Shown: positions 40,573-49,570 of the stretch, piece by piece
Layout: each line of letters opens with the position of its first letter
Numbering within the stretch: position 1 is the first letter of the stretch
DNA from: CADEDH01 sp039201605
Lineage (GTDB): Bacteria; Actinomycetota; Acidimicrobiia; Acidimicrobiales; SZUA-35
DNA length: 64,000 nucleotides
Assembly: GCA_039201605.1 (NCBI GenBank)
Contig: JBCCRO010000023.1
Location: 25,682-89,681 of the forward strand
Direction of reading: 5' to 3'
Translations under genes and position numbers: made by a program
Notes under the pieces: generated by a model
The model's database searches: none
Seen by the model: the letters and a program-made list of their open reading frames with translations, nothing else
Told to the model about the DNA's origin: nothing

Positions 40573-42863
40573 CAGGTGTCCTCGCCCACGCTGCGGAGGG
40601 CCAGTTCGAGTTCGGCGTTGAAGCCGGGGTCGGTGAGCTTGCAGCCGTCGCCGTCACAGACGTAGAAGCTGTCGACGGCCTGGGGGCCGAAGGTCTGGAC
40701 CTTGGCGCTGCGGATGTCGAGCCGGAGTTCGGCCAGGGCCTGGGTGATCCAGAACAGCACCCCGACCCGGTCGGGGGCGTGCACCTCGACCACGGTCGCC
40801 AGGTCCGAGATGTCGTTGTCGATGATGACGTCGCACCGGGGCGGCACGGCCGACAGCCGTCGGCGGAACCGTTCGTAGTCGCGGGCCCGTTCCCGGACCC
40901 GAGCCGTGAGGGCCACCCGGCCGCCGATGGCGTCGGAGGCCATCGCCTTCACCGACTCCCAGTCGATCTCACCGGCGACCGGTGGCAGCAGGCTGAACTG
41001 GCAGGTGGCCGCACCGTTGGGATCGGAGTACGCCTGGGCGTCGAGCACGTCGAGCCCCTGCACGGCCAGGACGCCAGCCATCTGGGTGAAGAGACGGGGG
41101 CGGTCGGGGGCGATGACGGTGAACGTGGTGCCGTCGGCCAACAGTTGCACGCCGCCCTCGGCCATCCGGGTGCGGATGTCGGGCGGGGGGAACTCGGAGG
41201 TCACCACCTCGTCCGGGGTGCTCCCGCCGAGGACGTCGGAGGTCCGCTGCACCAGCTCCCGCAGGAGGCCCGCCTTCCACGAGCCCCAGGTGGCGGGCCC
41301 GGTGGCGATCGAGTCGGCCTCGGTCAGCGCGGCGAGCAGGTCGAGGAACTCGACCGAGTCGACGGATGCGGCGACGGCCTTGATCGTCCCCGGGTCGGAC
41401 AGGTCGCGGCGAGTGGCCACGTCGGGCAGCAGCAGGTGATGGCGGCACAGGTCGACGAGCACCCCGATCTCGTCGCCGGGATACCCCATGCGGGTGGCCA
41501 TGTGCTGGATCAACTCCATGCCCACCACGGTGTGATCGCCCTTGTAGCCCTTGCCGATGTCGTGGAAGAGGGCGCCCACCACCAACAGGTCGGGCCGAAC
41601 GACCCGCTCGACCAGGGCCGAGGCGTTGGCCGCGGTCTCGCACAGGTGACGATCGACGGTGAAGGTGTGCATCACGTTGCGCTGGGGCTTGCACCGCACC
41701 GTCTTCCACTCGGGGACGATCGGCTCCATCAGGTCGAAGTGGTCGAGATCCTCGATCACGGCGATGGCATTGCGGCCGGCCAGGAGCAGCTCGCCGAACA
41801 GGCGGCGGGCCTCGGCCGGCCACGGCTCGGGCAGGGGCGGAGCCTCGTCCCGGAGGCGGGCCAGGCTGCGGCGACCGATGATGCGCCCGGTCCGGGCGGC
41901 GGCCACGGCCAGGCGAAGGGTCACCAGCGGATCGGCCTGCAGGTCGATGTCGGCCAGTTCCAGGTAGCCGTCGACGAGGCCGAAGTCGGTCGGGATCGGC
42001 ACGTCGGTGCTGGCCGACGGCGACACCCGGCCGACCCTCTTCTCCCACCGGTACCAGGCCTCGTCGCTGTACCAGGCGATGCGACGGGCCGCGGTGGCCA
42101 GGCGAACCATCAGGTCGTCGGCCGTGCGGTCGCCGACGCTCCTGGCCACCTCGTCCTGGATCTCCAGCGTCAACACGTCGCCGGTGGCCCCGGTGACCCG
42201 ATGGAGGGCGACGCGGGCCTCGAGCAGGGCGTCGGCATCGGTCTGCAACTGCTCGGCCACGATGAACCCGGGGTCGTCGACGGCCCGACTGGCCCACAGC
42301 ATGGCGTGCACGTCGCGCAGGCCACCCCGTCCCTCCTTGAGGTTGGGTTCGAGCATGAAGGCGACGTCGCCGAAGCGCTGGTGGCGGTCGTGGACCGAGT
42401 CGGCCAGCTGGTCGAGCAGGTCGTGGCCGGGGTCGGCCCACACCCGGGCCGTGGCCTCGTCGACGGCGGCCAGCAGGTTCGGATCGCCGGCGATGAGGCG
42501 GGTCGACAGGAACGCAGTGGCCCAGTGGAGCTCTTCGCGGGCCAGCACCTCGGCCTGCTCCAGGGTGACGACGGCGTAGCCCATCTTCAGGCCCCGGTCC
42601 CACACCGGATACCAGAGCGCCTCGGCCGCCTCGGCGTAGTTCTCCAGGTCGTCGGGGATCAGGATGACGTCGACGTCGCTTCGGGGGCTCAGCTCTCGGC
42701 GCCCGTATCCGCCGACGGCGGCGAGCGCCAGCCCCTCGCCCTCGCCGAGCGCCTCGCTGAACACCTCTCGGAACCACTGGTCGACCACGTCGCTGTGGGC
42801 TTGGGCGTAGCCCTTGCCGTGGAGGTCGGGGGCGTCGAGGAGCGGCCCGTTTCGCGTTCCCAT
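40572..42863 (-). CDS. glnD: [Protein-PII] uridylyltransferase / uridylyl-removing enzyme
   Basis: GlnD senses glutamine and controls PII by adding or removing UMP (or AMP, in actinobacteria). Domain order: nucleotidyltransferase with GGYGRRELSPRSDVDVIL near residue 54, the EGRGGLRDVHAMLW central segment, an HD domain with ALFHDIGKGYKGDH near 434, and two C-terminal ACT domains (RPRLFTQMAGVLAVQGLDVLDAQ region and APDRVGVLFWITQALAEL region). At 763 aa it is shorter than the ~890-aa proteobacterial form but similar to actinobacterial ones. No glnB, glnK or amt gene is beside it. Two small unknown genes precede it and a Nudix gene overlaps its end. Confidence 0.95.
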   Translation of the reverse strand: MGTRNGPLLDAPDLHGKGYAQAHSDVVDQWFREVFSEALGEGEGLALAAVGGYGRRELSPRSDVDVILIPDDLENYAEAAEALWYPVWDRGLKMGYAVVTLEQAEVLAREELHWATAFLSTRLIAGDPNLLAAVDEATARVWADPGHDLLDQLADSVHDRHQRFGDVAFMLEPNLKEGRGGLRDVHAMLWASRAVDDPGFIVAEQLQTDADALLEARVALHRVTGATGDVLTLEIQDEVARSVGDRTADDLMVRLATAARRIAWYSDEAWYRWEKRVGRVSPSASTDVPIPTDFGLVDGYLELADIDLQADPLVTLRLAVAAARTGRIIGRRSLARLRDEAPPLPEPWPAEARRLFGELLLAGRNAIAVIEDLDHFDLMEPIVPEWKTVRCKPQRNVMHTFTVDRHLCETAANASALVERVVRPDLLVVGALFHDIGKGYKGDHTVVGMELIQHMATRMGYPGDEIGVLVDLCRHHLLLPDVATRRDLSDPGTIKAVAASVDSVEFLDLLAALTEADSIATGPATWGSWKAGLLRELVQRTSDVLGGSTPDEVVTSEFPPPDIRTRMAEGGVQLLADGTTFTVIAPDRPRLFTQMAGVLAVQGLDVLDAQAYSDPNGAATCQFSLLPPVAGEIDWESVKAMASDAIGGRVALTARVRERARDYERFRRRLSAVPPRCDVIIDNDISDLATVVEVHAPDRVGVLFWITQALAELRLDIRSAKVQTFGPQAVDSFYVCDGDGCKLTDPGFNAELELALRSVGEDT

Positions 42864-42878
42864 CGTCGAAGTCTCTCC

Positions 42879-43184
42879 TCAGCTCGCCGTGTTGGCCCCG
42901 TCGAGAATGTCCGGCAGGCGGCGGAAGAAGACCGAGCGCGGCAGCACCTCGTCGTAGCCGGCTTCGAGGGCCCGGGCGTGCAGGCCGGAATCGACGTGGG
43001 GACCGAACCCGAGGATGCGGGTGTCGGCCAGGCGGAACCCGTCGAGGTCGTCGCAGCGATCGAGGTCGACGATCACCAGGTCGGGGGCGCAGGCGGCTGC
43101 TTCATCGGGGGTCTCGACGAAGGTGACCTTTCCCCCGAAGCGGGACCGGTCGAACAGGTTCGGCACGTGGGCGGCGATGGTCAT
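42879..43184 (-). CDS. Small receiver-like protein upstream of glnD
   Basis: The 101-aa product resembles the second half of a response-regulator receiver fold: LVIVDLDRCDD (strand with Asp), RILGFGPHVD, then a helix and EAGYDEVLPRSVFFRRLPDIL, where the 'alpha4-beta5' segment of receivers carries similar wording. The conserved switch Lys is not evident, and no output domain is present. It overlaps the upstream gene by four bases (43181-43184) and precedes glnD by 15 bases. Role unknown; a link to nitrogen control is only suggested by position. Confidence 0.65.
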   Translation of the reverse strand: MTIAAHVPNLFDRSRFGGKVTFVETPDEAAACAPDLVIVDLDRCDDLDGFRLADTRILGFGPHVDSGLHARALEAGYDEVLPRSVFFRRLPDILDGANTAS

Positions 43185-43684
43185 GTCGCTCCTCCGTCGC
43201 CGGCCTCGGCCTGCTTGCGCCGACGGAGGTGGAGGTGGGCCTTGGCCGCACCCCAGATCAGACCGGCCTCGTGGACGGTGGGACCGAAGTCGGCGAAGGC
43301 GGCCGGGGTGAGGTCGTAGACGTCGTCGGGGGCCATCGCCATGGCGTGATCATCGCGCTCGACGGCGGCGGCGCCCGCATCGCGCAGGATGGCGGTGGGG
43401 TAGGTGACGAGGGTCCGGAGGATGGCCAGCGGGTTGGTCCACTGGGCCTCGAGGTCGAGGGCCAGCAGCTCCCGCAGGCGGACCACCTCCTCGGCCCGGG
43501 CGGTGCCGGACGCCCGATCGACGGCGACCCGCTCGGCCTCGGCCAGGGGACGGCCGAGCCGGGTGGTCACGCAGGACGTGATCCAGTCGCCGGTTGCGGC
43601 GTCGACGGCGTCGGCCAGCGCAGCGCCGGCCTCGGCGAGGACACCGGCGCCGTCGAGCGTCGCCTCGTCGGCGGCCTCAGCCAC
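43181..43684 (-). CDS. Conserved helical protein of unknown function
   Basis: The 167-aa protein has a helical Ala/Asp-rich first half and a more distinctive second half: NPLAILRTLVTYPTAILRDAG, then DDVYDLTPAAFADFGPTVHEAGLIWGAAKAHLHLRRR. No membrane segment or catalytic motif is seen. GTG start lies inside the end of the S1-domain gene (eight-base overlap) and its stop overlaps the small receiver-like gene, so it is part of a coupled run from the S1 gene towards glnD. I do not recognise the family. Confidence 0.65.
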   Translation of the reverse strand: MAEAADEATLDGAGVLAEAGAALADAVDAATGDWITSCVTTRLGRPLAEAERVAVDRASGTARAEEVVRLRELLALDLEAQWTNPLAILRTLVTYPTAILRDAGAAAVERDDHAMAMAPDDVYDLTPAAFADFGPTVHEAGLIWGAAKAHLHLRRRKQAEAGDGGAT

Positions 43685-45347
43685 CGAATTCGGCCGCTTG
43701 CCGGATCGACAGCTCGATGCGCCGACGCTTGGTGTCGACGGAGAGCACCTTGACCCCCACCTGATCGCCGGGAGCCACCACCTCGTCCGGGGTCGACACC
43801 CGGTACTCGGCCAGCTCCGACAGGTGGACGAGGCCCTCGAGCTCGCCGATGGCGACGAAGGCGCCGAAATCGACGAGGCGGGTGACCGAACCCTGGTGGA
43901 CGTCGCCTGCGGTCAGCTCGGTCAGGGGGTCGGGCGTGAGACGACGGATCGACAGGCTGATCCGGCGCTTCTTGGTCTTGACGTCGATGACCTTGACCTG
44001 GATCTCCTGGCCGAGCGACACCACGTCGCTCGGGCGGCGGACCCGTTTCCACGACAGCTCGGAGAGGTGGACGAGGCCGTTGACCCCGCCGATGTCGACG
44101 AAGGCGCCGTAGTCGGTGAGCGAGGTGACCCTGCCGTTGCGCACCTCGCCCGGCTCGAGCTGGGAGAGGAGACTCTGAGCCTGCTTGCGCTGCTCCTTGA
44201 GCAGGAGCGAGCGGCGGCTGAGCACGAGCCGCTCCCGCTGGGGGTCGGCTTCGAGCACCTTGAGTTCGAGCGTCTGGTGGAGGTAGGGCTTCAGATCGGT
44301 GACCGGGTCGAGGTCGAGGTGGGAGCTCGGCACGAACCCCCGCACGCCGACGTCGACCACCACGCCCTTGCCCCCGATCGATACCACCTTGCCGGTGAGG
44401 GTCTCGTTGAGCCCTGCCACCTGGGTGACCCTGTCCCATGCCTGACGCTTCAGCGCCCAGGTTCGGGACAGCACCACCCGTTGCTTCGGGTCCTCACGGG
44501 CCAATTCGGCCCCGAACGCCCGATCGCCGGGTGACAGCACGCCGGCCGGATCCTGGTTGTCGGAGGCGAAATTGCGACGGTGGATGACGGCGGCCCGGCC
44601 GTCGTCGAGGGTCAGCTCCACCTCGTCGGAGCTGACGGCGGTGACCACGCCCTCGACCACCTTGGCCGCGGTGACTCCGGCCCGCTTGGTCCCCCCGGAC
44701 GGCTTCTTGCCCCCACCGGGCTTGGCCGCAGGAGCGCCCTTGGCCGCAGGCGCCTCCGTGACCACAGGCTCCTCGGCAGGCACCTCCACGGCGGGCGCTT
44801 CGGCCGCAGGAGGATCCGCCGCCTCAGGCTCGGCCGCCGGCACCTCGGCGGACGACACGGGCTCGGTCGCAGGTGTCAGCTCAGCCTCCGACGCCGGGAC
44901 CGTGGCGACGGGCTCGGGCTCGGTCGCAGGCGTCGGCTCAGCCTCCGACGCCGGCACCTCGGCGGACGGCTCGGGCTCGGTCGCAGGCGTCGGCTCAGCC
45001 TCCGTCGCCGGGACCTCGGCGACGGGCTCGGTCGCGGACGTCAGCTCAGCCTCCGACGCCGGCACCTCGGCGGACGACACGGGCTCGGTCGCAGGCGTCG
45101 GCTCAGCCTCCGACGCCGGGACCGTGGCGACGGGCTCGGGCTCGGTTGTCGGCGTCGGCTCAGCCTCCGTCGCCGGGACCGTGGCGACGGGCTCGGGCGC
45201 CGGTTCGGGCACGGCGAGCGGGGCGGCGGCCTCGGGCGTCGTTTCGACGGCCGCAGACGACGTTTCAACGGGCGCGACCCGCTGCTCAACACCCGATTCA
45301 GGGGTTGCCGAACTAGGTTTTTGCGGGGCGTCGTCGGCCTCAGCCAT
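43677..45347 (-). CDS. S1-domain RNA-binding protein with long repetitive acidic N-terminus
   Basis: Residues 1 to about 225 are Ala/Pro/Glu/Thr-rich repeats. From about 225 on lie four S1-type beta barrels: a divergent first, then IGGKGVVVDVGVRGFVPSSHL, RVTSLTDYGAFVDIGGVNGLVHLSEL and RLVDFGAFVAIGELEGLVHLSEL, each with a following KKRRISLSIRR- or KRRRIELSIRQ-like strand. This is ribosomal-protein-S1-like. It may be the organism's S1 homolog or an accessory S1 protein; the extra acidic N-terminus is unusual for S1. I use the ATG at 45347; a TTG at 45365 is possible. Confidence 0.85.
   Translation of the reverse strand: MAEADDAPQKPSSATPESGVEQRVAPVETSSAAVETTPEAAAPLAVPEPAPEPVATVPATEAEPTPTTEPEPVATVPASEAEPTPATEPVSSAEVPASEAELTSATEPVAEVPATEAEPTPATEPEPSAEVPASEAEPTPATEPEPVATVPASEAELTPATEPVSSAEVPAAEPEAADPPAAEAPAVEVPAEEPVVTEAPAAKGAPAAKPGGGKKPSGGTKRAGVTAAKVVEGVVTAVSSDEVELTLDDGRAAVIHRRNFASDNQDPAGVLSPGDRAFGAELAREDPKQRVVLSRTWALKRQAWDRVTQVAGLNETLTGKVVSIGGKGVVVDVGVRGFVPSSHLDLDPVTDLKPYLHQTLELKVLEADPQRERLVLSRRSLLLKEQRKQAQSLLSQLEPGEVRNGRVTSLTDYGAFVDIGGVNGLVHLSELSWKRVRRPSDVVSLGQEIQVKVIDVKTKKRRISLSIRRLTPDPLTELTAGDVHQGSVTRLVDFGAFVAIGELEGLVHLSELAEYRVSTPDEVVAPGDQVGVKVLSVDTKRRRIELSIRQAAEFGG
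44824..45210 (-). repeat. 57-base tandem repeat in the S1-protein gene
   Basis: Units begin at 44881, 44938, 44995, 45046, 45103 and 45160 on the plus strand (steps of 57, 57, 51, 57, 57). Each encodes a version of EAEPTPATEPEPVATVPAS on the minus strand. Steps are multiples of three, so the frame is kept. Less regular units continue on both sides. Confidence 0.85.
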
Positions 45348-45416
45348 CCGACCTAGAGTACGCAACCCGACACCGTGAGTGCTAGACCTGCTCCGATCGT
45401 CGGGGTTGTCGATGAT

Positions 45417-46100
45417 TCAGGCCAAACCGATCTCGGTCAACACATCGGGCGGCGGGCCCACGATCCCGGTGTAGAACGGCCCGAACTCGGCGTAAACGGC
45501 CGACGCCTCGTCGAAGCGCATCGTGTACACCACGTCTTTGAGATCGTCGGGTCGGTTGGCGAACAGGGTGACCCCCCACTCGTAGTCGTCGAGGCCGGTG
45601 GACGCCGTGATCAGCTGCACCAGGCGACCGGCGAAGGCTCGGCCCGACTTCCCATGCTCGTACATCAGCTCCTTGCGGCGATCGAACTCGGTGGTGAACC
45701 AGTTGTCCTGCTCGCCCCGCCGCTTGCTCATCGGGTAGAAGCACCAGGCGGACTTACCCTCGGGCGGCAACTCCGGGTAGAGCCGGGCCTTCTTCATCTC
45801 GTCGGGCACGCTGGCCGCGTACTCGCTGACCTCGGTGATCGACAGGTAGCTGTCGACCAACTCCATCCCGGCGCCGGTGACCGCCGTCTGCAACCGCCGC
45901 AGGGCGACGAAGTCGGCATCGAGGGCCATGACGGCGAGGTCGGCCTTGTGGCCGAGCATGGCGGCCAGGATCACCTGGGTGCCGTCGGCCTGCGCCTTCT
46001 CCACCGCCTGGAGCATGAGGGCCCGATCCGCCAGGGGACCGGGCTTGACGAACAGGTGGAGGACACCGAGGCCCTCGGACGGGGTGGCCGCTTCGAGCAT
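45417..46100 (-). CDS. chdC: Coproheme decarboxylase (HemQ)
   Basis: ChdC converts coproheme to heme b with peroxide, the last step of the actinobacterial and firmicute route. The 227-aa protein has a ferredoxin-like dimeric fold and the signature WCFYPMSKRRGEQDNWF, which contains the catalytic Tyr, followed by MYEHGKSGRAFAGRLVQLITASTGLDDYEWGVTLFA, where the proximal heme His region lies. It confirms that the hemE-cgoX genes 18 kb away belong to the coproporphyrin-dependent pathway. It is single, with 50 bases on the right to fdhD. Confidence 0.95.
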   Translation of the reverse strand: MLEAATPSEGLGVLHLFVKPGPLADRALMLQAVEKAQADGTQVILAAMLGHKADLAVMALDADFVALRRLQTAVTGAGMELVDSYLSITEVSEYAASVPDEMKKARLYPELPPEGKSAWCFYPMSKRRGEQDNWFTTEFDRRKELMYEHGKSGRAFAGRLVQLITASTGLDDYEWGVTLFANRPDDLKDVVYTMRFDEASAVYAEFGPFYTGIVGPPPDVLTEIGLA

Positions 46101-46147
46101 GCTCCGAGTCTACGGCCGCCGCTGCCGCCGAGGCGGGCCGGGCCCGG

Positions 46148-46951
46148 TCAGGCCCGGTGCTCGGGGCTGTACAGCGTGCCGGCACCGTCGCGGGCGAAGC
46201 CGACGAAGGTCATGCCCGCCCGGCGGGCCGTCTGCACCGCCAACGACGACGGGGCCGAGACGGCGACGAGCGCGGTGAACCCCGCCGCCCACGCCTTCTG
46301 CACCATCTCGAACGACCCCCGGCCGCTGACGATGAGGGCCAGATCGGTTGCGGGCAGCGCTCCGTCGAGGAGGAGGCGTCCGACCACCTTGTCGACGGCG
46401 TTGTGGCGTCCGATGTCCTCCCGGGTCACGAGCACCCGGCCCGAACGATCGACTGCGGCGGCTCCGTGGACGGCCCCGGTCGAGGCGAACAGCGGCTGAC
46501 CGTCGAGCAGGGCGTCGGGCATGGCCAGCAGCGACTCGACCGGCCACGGCTCATGGGCCGCCAGCACCCGGAGGCGTTCGGTGAGCTCGGCGATGGCGTC
46601 CGATCCGCAGACGCCGCAGGAGGAGGTGATCGATCCCAACCGGGGCCGAGGCTCGGGGGCGACGCCGCCGGTCTCGACGGTGACGACGTTGAAGTCGCTG
46701 TCGGTCGGTGCGCCGGTGCCGCAGTAGCGAATGCCGACGATCGGGGCGCCGTCCAGCGCCCCCTCACCGTGCAGGAACCCGGCGGCCAGCTCGAAATCGT
46801 GACCCGGGGTGCGCATCGTGGCGCTGACCTGGATCTCGTCGAGCCAAATGGCCAGCGGCTCCTCGACGATCAGGTCATCGGGACGGCGGGTGTTGCCACC
46901 GTCGCCGTCGAAGCGACGGGTGAGCATCGACGCCGTTCGAGTCCTGACCAT
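46148..46951 (-). CDS. fdhD: Formate dehydrogenase accessory sulfurtransferase FdhD
   Basis: FdhD passes sulfur to the molybdenum cofactor of formate dehydrogenases. The 267-aa protein has RRPDDLIVEEPLAIWLDE, GHDFELAAGFLHGEG, the redox motif SSCGVCGSDA near residue 112, EDIGRHNAVDKVVG and a C-terminal SGRGSFEMVQKAW segment. No formate dehydrogenase structural gene is in the window, so its client is elsewhere. The gene stands between chdC and the two-component operon and shares no overlap with either. Confidence 0.95.
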   Translation of the reverse strand: MVRTRTASMLTRRFDGDGGNTRRPDDLIVEEPLAIWLDEIQVSATMRTPGHDFELAAGFLHGEGALDGAPIVGIRYCGTGAPTDSDFNVVTVETGGVAPEPRPRLGSITSSCGVCGSDAIAELTERLRVLAAHEPWPVESLLAMPDALLDGQPLFASTGAVHGAAAVDRSGRVLVTREDIGRHNAVDKVVGRLLLDGALPATDLALIVSGRGSFEMVQKAWAAGFTALVAVSAPSSLAVQTARRAGMTFVGFARDGAGTLYSPEHRA

Positions 46952-47017
46952 CCGTCAAGCCTACGGGCACCACCTCCGGGGCAGGAATCCCGCCGCTACG
47001 GCCCGGGAAGGCCCCGC

Positions 47018-47629
47018 CTACAACCAACCCCGGTCGCGGGCGATGACGGCCGCCTCGGAGCTGGAACGGGCCTGGGTCTTGGCCGTCGCCGTCGACAGGT
47101 AGTTGCGGACCGTGCCCTCGGACAGGGCGACCACGGTGGCGATCTCCGCCACCGGGGCGCCGGTGAGGGCGTGGGCCAACACCTCCTGCTCCCGCTTGGT
47201 GAGCGGGTTCATGCCCTCCAGCAGCGACTCGGTGGCGAGGGCCGGGTCGACCACCCGCAGACCCTGCTCGACCCGGCGCACGGCGTCGGCCAGCTCGCCG
47301 GCCGGGGTGTCCTTCACCACGAACCCGGCGGCGCCGGCGTCGAGGGCCCGCCGAAGATAGCCGGGACGGCCGAAGGTGGTCACGATCAGGGCCCGCACCC
47401 CGGGCGCCTCCTCGGCCAGCTGCTCGACGACGGCGATCCCGTCCAGACCGGGCATCTCGATGTCGAGCAGGGCGACGTGGGGCCGGTGCGCGACCACGGC
47501 GTCGAGCACGAGGTCACCCCGGTCGACCTCCACCACCACCTCGAGGTCCGGCTCGAGGTTCAGCAGGGCGGCCAGCGCCCCTCGGACGAGTGCTTGATCG
47601 TCGGCCAGGAGCAGCCGGATTGCGCTCAT
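47018..47629 (-). CDS. NarL/LuxR-type response regulator
   Basis: Receiver domain residues 1-120 have the acidic pair in LLLADDQALVRGAL, phospho-acceptor Asp near 55 in VALLDIEMPGLDG, and the switch Lys in GFVVKDTPAGEL. A LuxR helix-turn-helix follows: LTKREQEVLAHALTGAPVAEIATVVALSEGTVRNYL. The start overlaps the kinase stop (ATGA), and the four-gene run ABC ATPase, permease, kinase, regulator is continuous. Such regulators commonly control their own ABC genes; paired direct repeats upstream of the operon (50592-50629) are candidate sites. Confidence 0.92.
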   Translation of the reverse strand: MSAIRLLLADDQALVRGALAALLNLEPDLEVVVEVDRGDLVLDAVVAHRPHVALLDIEMPGLDGIAVVEQLAEEAPGVRALIVTTFGRPGYLRRALDAGAAGFVVKDTPAGELADAVRRVEQGLRVVDPALATESLLEGMNPLTKREQEVLAHALTGAPVAEIATVVALSEGTVRNYLSTATAKTQARSSSEAAVIARDRGWL

Positions 47630-48810
47630 ACCCGCACCTCCACCCGCGTGCCGCCGTCCTCGACCTCGTCGACGACGAGGCGGGCGCCGGCGGCCGTCGT
47701 GCGCTCCCGCAGGCCCCGGAGGCCGTTGCCGTCATCACCGTTGTCACCCAGCCCGACGCCGTCGTCGGTGATGCGGACGAGGCTGGACGCTTCGGGCCCG
47801 AACTCGACGGTGCAGTGCTTGGCCTGGGCGTGTCGGACGACGTTGGTCACCGACTCCCGCACCACCCACGCCAGGGTGGAGCGGTACTGGCCCGGCACGT
47901 CGGCCGGATCGCCGAGCACGGTGAGAGCGACGCCGCCGTCGGCCAGCACGGTGCGGGCCACCGACACCTCGTCGGCCAGGGTCGGGTTGCGCAGGCCACC
48001 GACGGTGGAGCGGATCTCGCTCAGGGCCCGGCGGCTGATGGCCTGCAGCTCGCTCAACTCCTCGTCGCAGCGGGCCACGACGGCCCGGTCGGCATCGGTG
48101 ATGGGCTCCAATTGCCCGAGCAGCCGCTGGGCCAGCTCGGCCTTGAGCACCACGGCGGTGAGGCTGTGACCGAGCACGTCGTGCACGTCCCGGGCCACCC
48201 GGTGGCGTTCGTCGCTCACCACCATCTCGGTCTGGAGGAGCGCCCGGTCGCGCTCCCGGCCCTCGACGATCCGGATCAGGACCATGCCGGCCCCGACGGC
48301 GATCGTCACCGGGGTCAGCACCCACAGATCCTCGTAGACCCCGCCGATCAGGGGGGCGAGCACGGTGTAGAGGACGCCGAGCGGGGCGATGACGGCCACG
48401 GCGGCCCAGTCGAGGTTGAAGATGGCGAACGCCACCACGTAGGGGACCAGACCGAGCATCCCCCACCCACCGACGAGCATGGCCAGCACCATCAGGGCCG
48501 TGAGCGCACCCTGGAAGAGCCACGCCGTCCGGGAGAGATCTCGGGGCTCGACCCCGGCGTAGCTGCAGCGGATCGTCCGGCGGAAGCCGACGGCGTAGGT
48601 GGCGGCGAAGGCCAGGGCGATGACGGTGGCCGCCACCTTGCGGAGCTGACTCAGGTCTTCGCCGAACCAGACGCTGACGATGGCGAAGCAGGAGAAGACC
48701 AGCCAGACCGTCGACAGCAGCCAGCTGGCCCGCCACCCCCGAGCATCCAGTTCCCTCTGGGCGATGCGGAGGGAGGAGCCGGTGTCGTCGGTGGCGGGCA
48801 TCGGGGTCAC
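47626..48810 (-). CDS. Sensor histidine kinase, DesK/HisKA_3 type
   Basis: The first ~190 residues hold five or six membrane helices with no large external domain, so sensing probably occurs in the membrane. The dimerisation and phospho-acceptor helix reads RHRVARDVHDVLGHSLTAVVLKAEL with His near residue 207. The HATPase region has VVRESVTNVVRHAQA and ITDDGVGLG plus GNGLRGLRERTTAAGA. I chose the GTG at 48810, which overlaps the permease stop (GTGA) and has GAGGG five bases upstream; an ATG at 48801 is the alternative. A longer frame to 49413 is an artefact over the permease gene. Confidence 0.92.
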   Translation of the reverse strand: MTPMPATDDTGSSLRIAQRELDARGWRASWLLSTVWLVFSCFAIVSVWFGEDLSQLRKVAATVIALAFAATYAVGFRRTIRCSYAGVEPRDLSRTAWLFQGALTALMVLAMLVGGWGMLGLVPYVVAFAIFNLDWAAVAVIAPLGVLYTVLAPLIGGVYEDLWVLTPVTIAVGAGMVLIRIVEGRERDRALLQTEMVVSDERHRVARDVHDVLGHSLTAVVLKAELAQRLLGQLEPITDADRAVVARCDEELSELQAISRRALSEIRSTVGGLRNPTLADEVSVARTVLADGGVALTVLGDPADVPGQYRSTLAWVVRESVTNVVRHAQAKHCTVEFGPEASSLVRITDDGVGLGDNGDDGNGLRGLRERTTAAGARLVVDEVEDGGTRVEVRV

Positions 48811-49568
48811 TGGCGCCCTCGTCCTCGACGCAGGAGGTACATGGCCAGGGCGGCGAGTACCACCGTCCAGAAGCCGAGGTTGACCACCGACTGCCAGAGC
48901 GGCTCGGGGATCAGGTCGCCGCTGTCGGGATCGAGGGTGGCGCCCCCGGTGAGGGCCCGGCGGGCCAGCGACACGTAGCCGTACAGCGGGGTGAACTTGG
49001 CCACCGTGAGCTGCCAGCCGGTGAGCGGGATGAAGATGTTGCCCAGGAACGACAGCACCACCAGGGAACCGGCGGCGGCGCTGACGGCCGCCTCCGAGCG
49101 GAAGGCCAGGCCGAAGTTCAGCCCGTAGAGGGCGAACGTGCCGGCCCCGACGAGCAGGACCAGGGCGGAGATGATCCACACCGACAGCGGCGCCTCGGCC
49201 CCGGTCAACGCCCCGAGGGTGTAGACGATGAGGATCGGACCGGCGCCGATGGTCATCGCCACCGCCGCTTTCACCGCCACGAACTCGTGCTCCCGCATCG
49301 GGGTGAGCCCGAGCTGGCGGGTCCAGCCCTGCATGCGCTCGACGGCGGCCATGCCCCCGATGCCGGTGGTGGCGGTGACGGCACCGTAGGCGGCCATGGC
49401 GATCATGATCCACATGGCGACGTTGCCCTCGCGCACCGGCTCCGACCCGTAGTCCGGGGCTGCGCCGAAGATGAGGTAGAAGAAGCCGGGTAGGCCGACG
49501 GTGAAGAACATGGTGACGTAGTCCCGCAGTAGGCGCCGGACTTCCAGTCGATAGTAGGTCAGGTTCAT
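48807..49568 (-). CDS. ABC-2 type exporter permease
   Basis: The 253-aa protein has six membrane helices and the ABC-2 pattern, with an amphipathic start RLEVRRLLRDYVTMFFTVGLP, a long loop with GIGGMAAVERMQGWTRQLGLTPM, and an internal LSFLGNIFIPLTGWQLTVAKF segment. Start ATG at 49568 is two bases past the stop of the ATPase gene. It pairs with that ATPase to form an exporter for a drug, lipid or peptide that is not identifiable from sequence. Confidence 0.9.
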   Translation of the reverse strand: MNLTYYRLEVRRLLRDYVTMFFTVGLPGFFYLIFGAAPDYGSEPVREGNVAMWIMIAMAAYGAVTATTGIGGMAAVERMQGWTRQLGLTPMREHEFVAVKAAVAMTIGAGPILIVYTLGALTGAEAPLSVWIISALVLLVGAGTFALYGLNFGLAFRSEAAVSAAAGSLVVLSFLGNIFIPLTGWQLTVAKFTPLYGYVSLARRALTGGATLDPDSGDLIPEPLWQSVVNLGFWTVVLAALAMYLLRRGRGRQ

Positions 49569-49570
49569 GA

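Noticed and set aside
47626..49413. 595-residue kinase reading frame
   Set aside because: The extra N-terminal residues come from antiframe reading of the permease gene. The GTG at 48810 has a ribosome site and overlaps the permease stop.
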